NCBI GenBank assembly: GCA_047638675.1
Contig: JBLIML010000060.1
Span: 1-18,100, forward strand
Length of the DNA: 18,100 bases
From: WLWS01 sp047638675
GTDB lineage: Bacteria > Pseudomonadota > Gammaproteobacteria > Eutrophobiales > Eutrophobiaceae
Direction of reading: 5' to 3'
Shown here: piece by piece, positions 1-6,600 of the stretch
Numbering within the stretch: position 1 is the first letter of the stretch
Layout: every line of letters begins with the position of its first letter
The notes under the pieces: model-generated
Told to the model about the DNA's origin: nothing
The model's database searches: none
What the model saw: only the letters and a program-made list of their open reading frames with translations
Translations under genes and position numbers: made by a program

Positions 1-403
1 TCGCTGTCGCTTCGCCCACGACTTGCAGGGACTCCGGTTTGAGGTTCACCACGTAGACATTCGTACTCACGATGTTTTCAATGGATCCACCAGCGGCCTT
101 TAGCGCCAGGCCGACATTTTCAAAGGCTCGTTTGGCCTGTGCGGCAAGGTCACCTTCACCGATGATGTTGAGATCTTTATCCTGGGAGGTCTGGCCTGCG
201 ATATGTACCATGCGATTGCCTCTGCTGATCACGACCTGACTGAAGGCGTAGGGTTTGCTGTCAAATAAGGTGTCCGGGTTGATATGTTCAATAGACACAG
301 ACGATAAACCATCGCTCCCACCCATTTCATCACTTGTTGATTCAGCAGAAACAGACGTATAGCAACAGCAAAATATCAGGAAAACAGAAAATCTTTTTTT
401 CAT
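1..403 (-). CDS. Exported RidA (YjgF/YER057c/UK114) family protein, C-terminus outside window
   Basis: The reading frame starts at ATG 403-401 and runs open through the left edge, giving 134 residues. A Shine-Dalgarno-like AAAGAGG lies 8 nt upstream of the start. Residues 1-20 form a signal peptide: KKR, a hydrophobic stretch ending in CCCYTS, then a probable signal peptidase I site after SVSA. A short Ser/Asp-rich linker follows. From about residue 50 the chain reads as a RidA fold: YAFSQVVISRGNRMVHIAGQ, an acidic loop, an AQAKRAFENVGLALKAAGGS helix, then NIVSTNVYVVNL. RidA proteins hydrolyse reactive enamine/imine intermediates of amino-acid metabolism; many subfamilies have other or unknown roles. 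The active-site arginine would lie in the missing C-terminal part, so catalytic competence cannot be judged. An exported RidA is less usual than the cytosolic type. The three cysteines do not form a canonical lipobox. Confidence 0.85.
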   Translation of the reverse strand, partial: MKKRFSVFLIFCCCYTSVSAESTSDEMGGSDGLSSVSIEHINPDTLFDSKPYAFSQVVISRGNRMVHIAGQTSQDKDLNIIGEGDLAAQAKRAFENVGLALKAAGGSIENIVSTNVYVVNLKPESLQVVGEATA

Positions 404-1042
404 CGATGTAACCTCTTTATTATCAGTGTGACGCCTTCTTCCATTTGGCATGACCTACTCATGTTCCTATGTAGATTGTAAGGCCTAACTGCGGGTGCAT
501 GCTTGTATTATATGAGTACGCCAAATAAACGATTAAAGGTTCTCGGCTAAAGCCCGAAGTTACCCAGGTTTAGGGGACAAAGCAGAAACTGGCAGGTAGC
601 TGATAAGAGAGAATATTGTTGGAGTACTCATCGACACATGCAGGCAGATCATCTGTGTCAGCAAAAATCAATTTCTTCTATCCGGATTACTTGAGCAACC
701 AGAGCACAGCCAGACTACCAATGACAATTTTTGAAATCACCCATGGCGGTGTATGTAAATTACTCTTTTCCTCACACACCGAATTATTAAATGTGAGAAC
801 TGATCATGAACACTGACCCTTAATCCAGTGGTGTGAATGTCGGGGCAGTTTTTACCCAGCATTTGGTGTGATATTTTCAATGCGTGCATGGTAATTCTCC
901 TGTGATATTTGAAAGTCTCTCAACTCAAAAAGATCTCGTTGCGCCATACATGTTCATTTTTATTTCATGAAAAATAGTAAGTGGTTATTTTTGATTGGTT
1001 TTTTTATTGAATTTGTGGAGATTCACCAGAGTCAGGCTAATG
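404..1042. other. 639-bp intergenic region without a convincing gene
   Basis: This stretch separates the RidA-family gene from the 3' end of the SulP gene, both on the minus strand. No ORF here shows a recognisable domain. A 66-codon TTG-start frame on the plus strand (616-816) has no family resemblance. A 50-codon minus-strand frame (889-737) begins at ATG with AGGAG 7 nt upstream, but its product is not recognised. The right end (about 950-1020) is very AT-rich and contains a weak stem-loop, listed separately. The RidA-family promoter must lie in the first part, but no clear -35/-10 pair was identified. Confidence 0.6.
970..992 (-). terminator. AT-only stem-loop downstream of the SulP gene
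   Basis: AAAAATA (970-976) is perfectly complementary to TATTTTT (986-992) around a 9-nt loop, about 50 nt beyond the SulP stop codon. On the minus strand the distal arm ends in a T-run. The stem contains no GC pair, so it would be weak as an intrinsic terminator and may be only AT-rich sequence. Confidence 0.25.
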
Positions 1043-2707
1043 CTACCCCAAACTGACTAATTTCAGAACGTCAAATTTTTCCTCCTCCAACATTGCCATA
1101 GCTGCTTCCAGCGCCTGCTCACGCGTTTCATAATTATTGGTGTCCGGGAGATGCTTATCCGCTTCAAGAGCTGTCAATACATCTATGATCTTTTCACTCA
1201 TTCCGCACAAGTACACTTTCCGATTGGTATGCCTGGCATGGTCACCAATGGTTTCAATAGCCAGGGCGGCAGATACATCAATTGAAGGCATTCGAGTGAA
1301 ATCAAGTATTATTGCCAGGGCGCCGCCTTCCAGTTGAGAGCGGGCATGATGCCCCAGATCCGCTGCGGCACCGAAGCTCAGTGGTCCGTCGAAATCGAAA
1401 ACGGTAATCAGATCTTTCGCCCTTTCAAGAATCTCCGTTTCTCTCTCAGTCGCTGTGTGAAAAATCAGGTCCTGCTGCTTCAGGCGCTCCATTTGTGTAC
1501 TCGCAATTTGTTTGACAAATGCAATGGACGCAAGCACTACACCAACGGCTACCGCGGTAATAAGGTCAACAAAAATAGTTAGACCCAATACGATAACCAT
1601 TAAGGCAAGATCCCAGCTCGGTCCCTTATGTGAATTTTTAATGTAGTTCCAGTCAATAATGTCCAGACCTACCTTGACCAGAATACCAGCGAGAACAGCA
1701 TGTGGTATCAGGGAAGCCTGTGCGCCAAGCCCGAGTACTACTGCTAGCAGAAATAGAGCATGTATCATCCCCGATATTCTTGTACGACCGCCAGTCCTGA
1801 TATTTACAACTGTTCGCATGGTTGCTCCAGCACCAGCCGTACCACCAAAAAGTCCGGCAAAAGTGTTACCAATACCCTGTCCGATGAGTTCCTTATTGGA
1901 ATTGTGTCGGGTACGGGTCATATTGTCGGCAACCAGTGAAGTCAAAAGACTATCGATTGCACCGAGAAGCGCGAGTACAAAAGCGGCTTCAACAATGATG
2001 AAAAACGATATAGTCGTCAATTGAGGTATATGAATTTCCGGCAAGCCGCTTGGTATAGTACCGAGAATGGGCACATTACCCATGATAATGCTAATGAGAG
2101 TACCTATGATAAGAGCAGCCATCGCCCCGGGTAGATACTTACCTAAGACGGGCGGCCATTTCAACGCGATAGCTAAAGTTAGCGCACCAAGAAAAAGAGC
2201 CCTGATATTCATGTCACCGATCGCTGTCGGTGCGTAAAACAGTGCGTCGACGGTTCCTGCCGGTGCATTATGTCCGAGTAAAGGACTGATCTGGAGAATG
2301 ATGATAATACCGCCGATACCACTCATAAAACCGCTGATAACCGGGTAAGGTACCAATCTTATGTAGTCTCCAAGCTTAAAGACGCCCATAAAGATCTGAA
2401 ACACACCAGCCAACATGATCGCAGTGAAAATCAATGCGATATTTCCATCGAGGTCAGGATGTGCGGCAATACTCGCGGCCAGACCAGCGACAACTACCGT
2501 CATCGGTCCGGTCGGGCCGGATATTTGTGACTCTGTCCCGCCAAACACCGCAGCAAAAAAACCAACAAAAATTGCGCCATATATACCAGCGATCGGCCCA
2601 AGACCTGAAGCTACCCCCATCGCCAGGGCGAGAGGAAGTGCGACTACACCGGCCGTTAAGCCACCATAGATATCTCCACGTAAATTGGAGGTGTCCAGTT
2701 TAACCAT
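1043..2707 (-). CDS. SulP-family anion transporter with STAS domain, probable bicarbonate transporter (BicA-like)
   Basis: This 554-residue inner-membrane protein is full length for the SulP family. The N-terminal half has the family hallmarks: GGLTAGVVALPLALAMGVAS, then GGTESQISGPTGPMTVVVAG, then the conserved GNTFAGLFGGTAGAGATMRT tract near residue 290. Ten or more hydrophobic segments run to about residue 410. The cytoplasmic C-terminus is a STAS domain (roughly 435-545, with FDFDGPLSFGAA and a DFTRMPSIDVSAA core). SulP proteins carry sulfate, bicarbonate or dicarboxylates. The close match to cyanobacterial BicA in the SGPTGPMTVV region, and the adjacent beta-carbonic anhydrase in tandem 57 bp upstream, point to HCO3- uptake, often Na+-coupled. 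Start ATG 2707-2705 is preceded by AAGGGGA. Substrate assignment is inference; sulfate remains possible. Confidence 0.92.
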   Translation of the reverse strand: MVKLDTSNLRGDIYGGLTAGVVALPLALAMGVASGLGPIAGIYGAIFVGFFAAVFGGTESQISGPTGPMTVVVAGLAASIAAHPDLDGNIALIFTAIMLAGVFQIFMGVFKLGDYIRLVPYPVISGFMSGIGGIIIILQISPLLGHNAPAGTVDALFYAPTAIGDMNIRALFLGALTLAIALKWPPVLGKYLPGAMAALIIGTLISIIMGNVPILGTIPSGLPEIHIPQLTTISFFIIVEAAFVLALLGAIDSLLTSLVADNMTRTRHNSNKELIGQGIGNTFAGLFGGTAGAGATMRTVVNIRTGGRTRISGMIHALFLLAVVLGLGAQASLIPHAVLAGILVKVGLDIIDWNYIKNSHKGPSWDLALMVIVLGLTIFVDLITAVAVGVVLASIAFVKQIASTQMERLKQQDLIFHTATERETEILERAKDLITVFDFDGPLSFGAAADLGHHARSQLEGGALAIILDFTRMPSIDVSAALAIETIGDHARHTNRKVYLCGMSEKIIDVLTALEADKHLPDTNNYETREQALEAAMAMLEEEKFDVLKLVSLG

Positions 2708-2764
2708 TTTTCAAAAATCCCCTTACTGATACATTAATTTGAATCTGTTGTTTTTCATTGCTCT

Positions 2765-3400
2765 CTAGCCGAATAACTTCTTGTAGTATGCGGCGATGGA
2801 CACGAATTTTTCCTCTTTAGAGTCATAACAACTCACTTCACCATGGGGGATATCGTAAACCCATCCATGAATCATCAAATCGCCTGTCGCCATTTTTGCT
2901 GCGACTGAAGGATGCGTTTCCAGATGTTTTATTTGCATCAACACATTTTCCTGGGTCAACTCCGCTAGATGATCATCATTTATCTCACCCGATCTGGCCT
3001 TAACTCTGGCCAGTGCAGCGGACGCATGAGATAACCAGTTTGATACATGAGGGAGAGAGGTAAGGTTTTCGGGATGCATCGCGCCTTTCATTGCCCCACA
3101 GTCAGTGTGGCCGCATATGACCACGTGCCTGACGCCTAATACCATGACCGCAAATTCTATTGATGCCGTGATTCCACCTGTAGTGTGGGAATGTGGTGGA
3201 ACGATGTTTCCGGCATTGCGGCAAATGAACAGTTCGCCCGGAGAAGTTTGGGTAATTAAGTTCGGATCAATTCGAGAATCAGAACAGGTAATAAATAGCG
3301 TTTCTGGCTCCTGTTTATTTGCAAGCTTCTGGAACAAATCTTTGTTCTGCTGAAAAGCAGTCTTTTGAAACTCTGCTAATCCTGTTAGTAATTTTTTCAT
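2765..3400 (-). CDS. Beta-class carbonic anhydrase
   Basis: The 211-residue product interconverts CO2 and bicarbonate. The zinc ligands of beta carbonic anhydrases are all visible: Cys39 and the Asp41/Arg43 dyad in CSDSRIDP, then His98 and Cys101 in GHTDCGAM. FICRNAGNIVPP and GGITASIEFAVMVLGVRHVVICGH are standard family blocks, and the length is normal. There is no signal peptide, so it acts in the cytoplasm. It lies 57 bp upstream of the SulP gene on the same strand and is probably co-transcribed, which would let imported bicarbonate equilibrate with CO2 for carboxylating enzymes. The start at ATG 3400-3398 has AAAGAG upstream. The divergent LysR-type gene is the likely regulator. It could be called can or cynT, but a specific symbol is not justified. 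Confidence 0.95.
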   Translation of the reverse strand: MKKLLTGLAEFQKTAFQQNKDLFQKLANKQEPETLFITCSDSRIDPNLITQTSPGELFICRNAGNIVPPHSHTTGGITASIEFAVMVLGVRHVVICGHTDCGAMKGAMHPENLTSLPHVSNWLSHASAALARVKARSGEINDDHLAELTQENVLMQIKHLETHPSVAAKMATGDLMIHGWVYDIPHGEVSCYDSKEEKFVSIAAYYKKLFG

Positions 3401-3560
3401 TTCAGTACTCTTTAATTATGATAAATACGTGTGTGGATAAACCTGAGCAATTTATCTGGTTATTTTTTTAAAACTATATAGGCGAAAAAATATTAATGAT
3501 CTTATGTTTGTGATAGGAATAACCTTTCACGAAAATGATCATAGTGATAAGATTTAAAGC
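3401..3560. promoter_or_regulatory. Divergent control region between carbonic anhydrase and LysR-type regulator
   Basis: These 160 AT-rich bases must hold promoters for both directions. The heptamer AATGATC occurs twice (3495-3501 and 3534-3540), each followed within about 10 bases by a TGATA, so the unit repeats at a 39-bp interval next to the regulator start. ATAG tetranucleotides, the core of OxyR half-sites, occur at 3477, 3513 and 3541, but not at the 10-bp register expected for a true OxyR operator. LysR regulators normally bind such divergent regions and autoregulate. The binding sites are only suggested. Confidence 0.4.
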
Positions 3561-4493
3561 ATGAAGGAATTGAATCTCTCTTTGAAACAACTCAGGTACT
3601 ACCTGGTTGCAGCTAAACATAGCAGCTTGCGCAAGGCTGCCAGAGAGTTGAGAATTTCTCAGCCTTCGCTTAGTGCCCAGTTAAAATTGCTTGAGAACTG
3701 CCTGGGCATAGTCCTGTTTGAGCGAAATAGAGGGGGCGTAATGCTCACTCCCCTGGGCAGGGAATTGATCGGCGAGGCGACTCAAGCAATCAATGCGGCC
3801 AATTCTATTGTTGATGCTGCTAATTTCCTGGTCAACGGCCCTTCTGGTGTGTTTCGACTAGGTGCGAGCCCATCTCTCGGACCTTACAGCTTGCCGAGAA
3901 TATTACCCGTCATACATAAAAAATATACCGGCGTTAAGTTTTTCGTCCGTGAAGATGTACCCGCCTTACTCTATGAAGGTTTAATAGCTGGAAATTACGA
4001 TTTGATATTTACGACTTTACCGATTGATGACCACTCGTTAACGGTGTCGAGCTTGTTTCGTGAGCCTATTTACCTGGTGGTTAATCGCGAGCATAGCCTG
4101 GCAAAAGGTAAAACAATCAAAGCGGAGCAACTGGCAGGATTAGAGGTTCTAACCATAGAAGAACATCATCTCTTTTACACCCAGGTAGAAGCACTGTGCA
4201 AAAAATTCAACGCCAAACTGCTCAGAGATTATGAAGGTACGAGTCTTGATTCAATCAGGCAGATGGTTCAAATGGAGATGGGCGTCGCCTTTTTGCCGGC
4301 ACTCTATGTGAGGTCGGAAATTAGCAGCAAGGACAAGCTTCATATCCTCAAGATAGAAGAGGAAGCCATCTACAGAGATAATGTCCTGTGTTGGCGCAAT
4401 ACCTCTCCACTAAAACCGTTTTTTCGGAAACTAAGTGTTTTTTTTCAGGATGCCCTGATCAAAGAATTCAAAAACGAAATTCAGCTTCTGTGA
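3561..4493 (+). CDS. LysR-type transcriptional regulator, OxyR-like but lacking the peroxidatic cysteine
   Basis: The 310-residue product has a LysR winged HTH at about residues 8-67 (SSLRKAARELRISQPSLSAQ) and a periplasmic-binding-protein-like effector domain from about 95. The effector domain resembles OxyR: GPYSLPRILPVIHKKY matches OxyR GPYLLPHIIPMLHQ, and TSLDSIRQMVQMEMGVAFLP matches TSLETLRNMVAAGSGITLLP. Aligning LTIEEHHLFYTQVEALC with OxyR LMLEDGHCLRDQAMGFC puts Leu204 at the position of Cys199 and keeps Cys213 at Cys208, with a constant +5 offset. It therefore should not sense peroxide by the OxyR disulfide mechanism. Its divergent position to carbonic anhydrase and SulP suggests it controls them, analogous to CmpR/CcmR/CbbR, perhaps with a carbon-metabolism effector. 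The start at ATG 3561 has only a weak ribosome-binding site. Confidence 0.9.
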   Translation: MKELNLSLKQLRYYLVAAKHSSLRKAARELRISQPSLSAQLKLLENCLGIVLFERNRGGVMLTPLGRELIGEATQAINAANSIVDAANFLVNGPSGVFRLGASPSLGPYSLPRILPVIHKKYTGVKFFVREDVPALLYEGLIAGNYDLIFTTLPIDDHSLTVSSLFREPIYLVVNREHSLAKGKTIKAEQLAGLEVLTIEEHHLFYTQVEALCKKFNAKLLRDYEGTSLDSIRQMVQMEMGVAFLPALYVRSEISSKDKLHILKIEEEAIYRDNVLCWRNTSPLKPFFRKLSVFFQDALIKEFKNEIQLL

Positions 4494-4510
4494 CTAACAT
4501 TATTAATCGC

Positions 4511-4655
4511 ATTGACAAGTTAACTAAAAAATCACCATTTTGGCTAAGATTCCCGTTCGTACAAAAAAATCAACTTGTTGATTATCATAGCTATTTATTT
4601 TACGAAAGCGTATGAAAAATCAAGAAATCCCTGGTTTTTTAGTTAACTTGTTAAT
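4511..4655. repeat. 145-bp element with 24-bp terminal inverted repeats (MITE-like)
   Basis: The left arm (4511-4534) and right arm (4632-4655) are inverted copies identical at 22 of 24 positions, with an uninterrupted 17-bp match (4515-4531 against 4635-4651) centred on GTTAAC. The 97-bp interior contains smaller inverted pairs: a TTCGTA/TACGAA pair, and AATCAA-CTTG-TTGATT, a 6-bp stem with a 4-nt loop. The whole element could fold into a long nested hairpin. It sits between convergent genes (the LysR-type regulator and ccmE). No clear target-site duplication was found. It may be a miniature inverted-repeat transposable element or a bidirectional transcript-end structure. Confidence 0.6.
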
Positions 4656-4668
4656 ACCCTCGTAGGGG

Positions 4669-5073
4669 TTACTCTGATTTTGAATGTCGCGTATTCACAC
4701 CCGCTTCCTTAAGCGCTGCGGCAACTTCCGCCGGCATGTAATTTTCATCATGTTTGGCTAATACTTCTTTCGCTCTAAAGATACCACTGCTATTCAGTTT
4801 GCCGTTGGCGACTATGCCCTGACCTTCGCGAAACAGATCCGGAAGGATACCCTCATAACTCACGCTTACATTCTGCAAGGTATCAGTCAAATCAAAACTC
4901 ACTAACAAGCTTTCCGGATCCCTAACTACACTGCCAGGAGTTACCAAACCACCTATGCGAAATGATTTATTTATAGGAGCCTCGCCGGCGGTAACCTGAC
5001 TGGGGCTATAAAAGTACAAAAGATTATTTTGAAATGCTTTTAGGACAAACGCAGTTGCTACACCTGTACCCAT
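4669..5073 (-). CDS. ccmE: Cytochrome c maturation haem chaperone CcmE, N-terminus displaced by frameshift
   Basis: CcmE covalently holds haem on the periplasmic side of the inner membrane and passes it to apocytochrome c. The intact frame gives 134 residues with the family core: NNLLYFYSPSQV, FRIGGLV, PDLFREGQGIVANG, and the haem-attachment motif KHDENYMPAEV with His108 and Tyr112. ATG 5073-5071 is a poor start: it leaves only about a dozen hydrophobic residues (GTGVATAFVLKAF) of the signal anchor. A normal CcmE N-terminus, MSIRRPKLGVFLIALW, begins at 5117 in another frame and runs to a TAG just past 5073. Adding one base near 5071-5074 would join both into a typical CcmE of about 149 residues. 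No other ccm genes are near. It is either an indel mutation, a sequencing error or a decaying extra copy. Confidence 0.85.
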   Translation of the reverse strand: MGTGVATAFVLKAFQNNLLYFYSPSQVTAGEAPINKSFRIGGLVTPGSVVRDPESLLVSFDLTDTLQNVSVSYEGILPDLFREGQGIVANGKLNSSGIFRAKEVLAKHDENYMPAEVAAALKEAGVNTRHSKSE

Positions 5074-5117
5074 AACGCAATTAGAAAGACGCCTAATTTA
5101 GGCCGTCTGATAGACAT
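5074..5117 (-). pseudogene. ccmE: Displaced 5' end of ccmE (signal-anchor start)
   Basis: From ATG 5117-5115 the minus strand encodes Arg/Lys-rich then hydrophobic residues typical of CcmE amino termini. The distance to the first base of the downstream frame is 44 nt, one short of a multiple of three, consistent with a single-base deletion. Read without correction, this frame stops after 19 codons. Confidence 0.65.
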
Positions 5118-5189
5118 GAAATTCTTATTATATTTAAATCGACATAATTGTAGGTGTCTTAACACATAAACAATTTTACTAAATTAAAT

Positions 5190-6317
5190 CTATTCCATCT
5201 TTGTACTTTTATCTGAAGTTGTTGGTCCAACCGGGCTGATTTCAGGTTCAGGTGCATCCTCAATTAAACCCAACATTTGCGCTCTTCTGTTCCAGTGTTT
5301 TCTGGCAAGGATTTGCATATCTTCTACGCTGTCTAGTTCATCGACGATTTCCATTCCTAGCATCGTCTCAATTACATCTTCCATCGTTACTATCCCGGAA
5401 GTACCGCCGAATTCGTCAACGACAAGTGCAATCTGTTCCTGTTTCTCGGTAAACCTTCGAAACAGATCTGGTATGGGGAATTCTTCCTTTATAATCATTA
5501 TTTCCCTTTTAATGTCGCTAATACGTTTTAAATCATTCCCCCGCACCAGATTAGCAAGTAGTTCATCTTTCAAGATGTAGCTACTTATTTGATCTTTAGT
5601 TTCATTTCGATAAACAGGAATCCGTGAAAATTTCATGTTTTGATTCACATCATAAAATTCCCGTAATGTTGAATTCTCCGGCGCTACTTTAGTAACAATA
5701 CGAGGTGTCATGATATCTCGTGCACGCACAGTATTAAATTTTAATAAGTTGCCAATAATATCTGATTCCATTTTCTCGAACACACCTTCCTTCGCCCCGA
5801 TCTCTGCCATGACTAGAAAATCTGCTCTTGACAACACCGGTCTCGTTTTATCCCGTTTCAGTCTTTTTGTAATAAGTTGACTGAACCACACCAGGGGATA
5901 TAGCACGGTTATGATAAATATCAATGACTTGATGGTGAACGGTGCAAGCTCTCGCCAATAATTTACACCGATGGTTTTGGGAATAATTTCAGACAGTATC
6001 AGTATCGCCAATACCATTACAGTCGGTATTAGCAATGCCGTAACAAGTGGGTTTGCATCACTCCAAATTAACGAGGCTTGTTCACCTACACCTATCGCGC
6101 CAACGGTATGAGCAATGGTATTCAAAGTAAGTATAGCGGCTAATGGACGGTCGATATTTTCCTTAAAGTGCTTTAGCGTTTCACCTATCCGTGTCCCTTC
6201 TTCTAACTTTATTTGGGCGAATGTTGGTGTAATGCTTAGTAATACAGCTTCCCACAAGGAACAAAGAAAAGAAAAAAAGACCGCTAGCAGGAAAAAAGTT
6301 AGAAGAAGATCGTACAT
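5190..6317 (-). CDS. CNNM/DUF21 membrane protein with CBS pair (CorC/HlyC-related, putative divalent-cation transport)
   Basis: The 375-residue product begins with a DUF21/CNNM transmembrane domain (about 1-165): membrane segments at 3-25, 55-80, 90-115 and 125-150, with NTIAHTVGAIGVGEQ and ILSEIIPKTIGVNYW in the expected places. A linker with EIGAKEGVFEKMESDIIGNLL follows, then a CBS pair at about 200-330 (ARDIMTPRIVTKVAPENST and VVDEFGGTSGIVTMEDVIETMLG). Bacterial members are linked to Mg2+/Co2+ efflux or Na+-coupled Mg2+ transport; the older name 'hemolysin' is misleading. The C-terminal CorC_HlyC transporter-associated domain is absent, and the tail is a short Pro/Glu-rich stretch. It reads in the same direction as ccmE, 72 bp upstream of it, and divergently from the CPA2 antiporter. 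Confidence 0.9.
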   Translation of the reverse strand: MYDLLLTFFLLAVFFSFLCSLWEAVLLSITPTFAQIKLEEGTRIGETLKHFKENIDRPLAAILTLNTIAHTVGAIGVGEQASLIWSDANPLVTALLIPTVMVLAILILSEIIPKTIGVNYWRELAPFTIKSLIFIITVLYPLVWFSQLITKRLKRDKTRPVLSRADFLVMAEIGAKEGVFEKMESDIIGNLLKFNTVRARDIMTPRIVTKVAPENSTLREFYDVNQNMKFSRIPVYRNETKDQISSYILKDELLANLVRGNDLKRISDIKREIMIIKEEFPIPDLFRRFTEKQEQIALVVDEFGGTSGIVTMEDVIETMLGMEIVDELDSVEDMQILARKHWNRRAQMLGLIEDAPEPEISPVGPTTSDKSTKME

Positions 6318-6600
6318 ATAGAGCTTACACTATTGGTTTTTGCATACTATTTCAATGCCAACAAAAGCAAGTGTGAATAATATTTAAGTATTATACCGGA
6401 TCACGATGATTTAGCTGGCTATACACACTCCAGCCTCCTATCCAGGCTAATCGTAGATAAACAAGTAAAATCTGGTTTGTATATTCTTTCAAAATCTCCA
6501 CCACTACTGCTCCATGTTTATATAATATACATTGAGCGAATGTGCGTTAATATGTGCCCATTGGCACTACCGTGAGAGCCTAATAGATGAGAACTATCTT
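6318..6600. promoter_or_regulatory. Divergent intergenic region between CNNM protein and CPA2 antiporter
   Basis: This 283-bp AT-rich region carries the start signals for both flanking genes. A perfect TATAAT lies at 6521-6526, about 75 nt before the chosen antiporter start, but no good -35 box is found 16-18 bp upstream of it. A short inverted pair, AGCCT/AGGCT with a 7-nt loop, lies near 6433-6449. A TTG at 6532 would extend the antiporter frame by 23 residues, but that extension looks like untranslated leader. Confidence 0.3.

Noticed and set aside
616..816. 66-codon TTG-start frame on the plus strand
   Set aside because: No ribosome-binding site, no family resemblance and mixed composition; likely a chance open frame.
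4500..4665. Target-site duplication for the 145-bp inverted-repeat element
   Set aside because: Flanks at 4501-4510 and 4656-4665 do not match convincingly; the nearby TTAAT in both flanks is offset from the arm ends.
6532..6600. N-terminal extension of the CPA2 antiporter from TTG 6532
   Set aside because: The extra 23 residues are hydrophilic and unlike the family; GTG 6601 gives the normal N-terminus.
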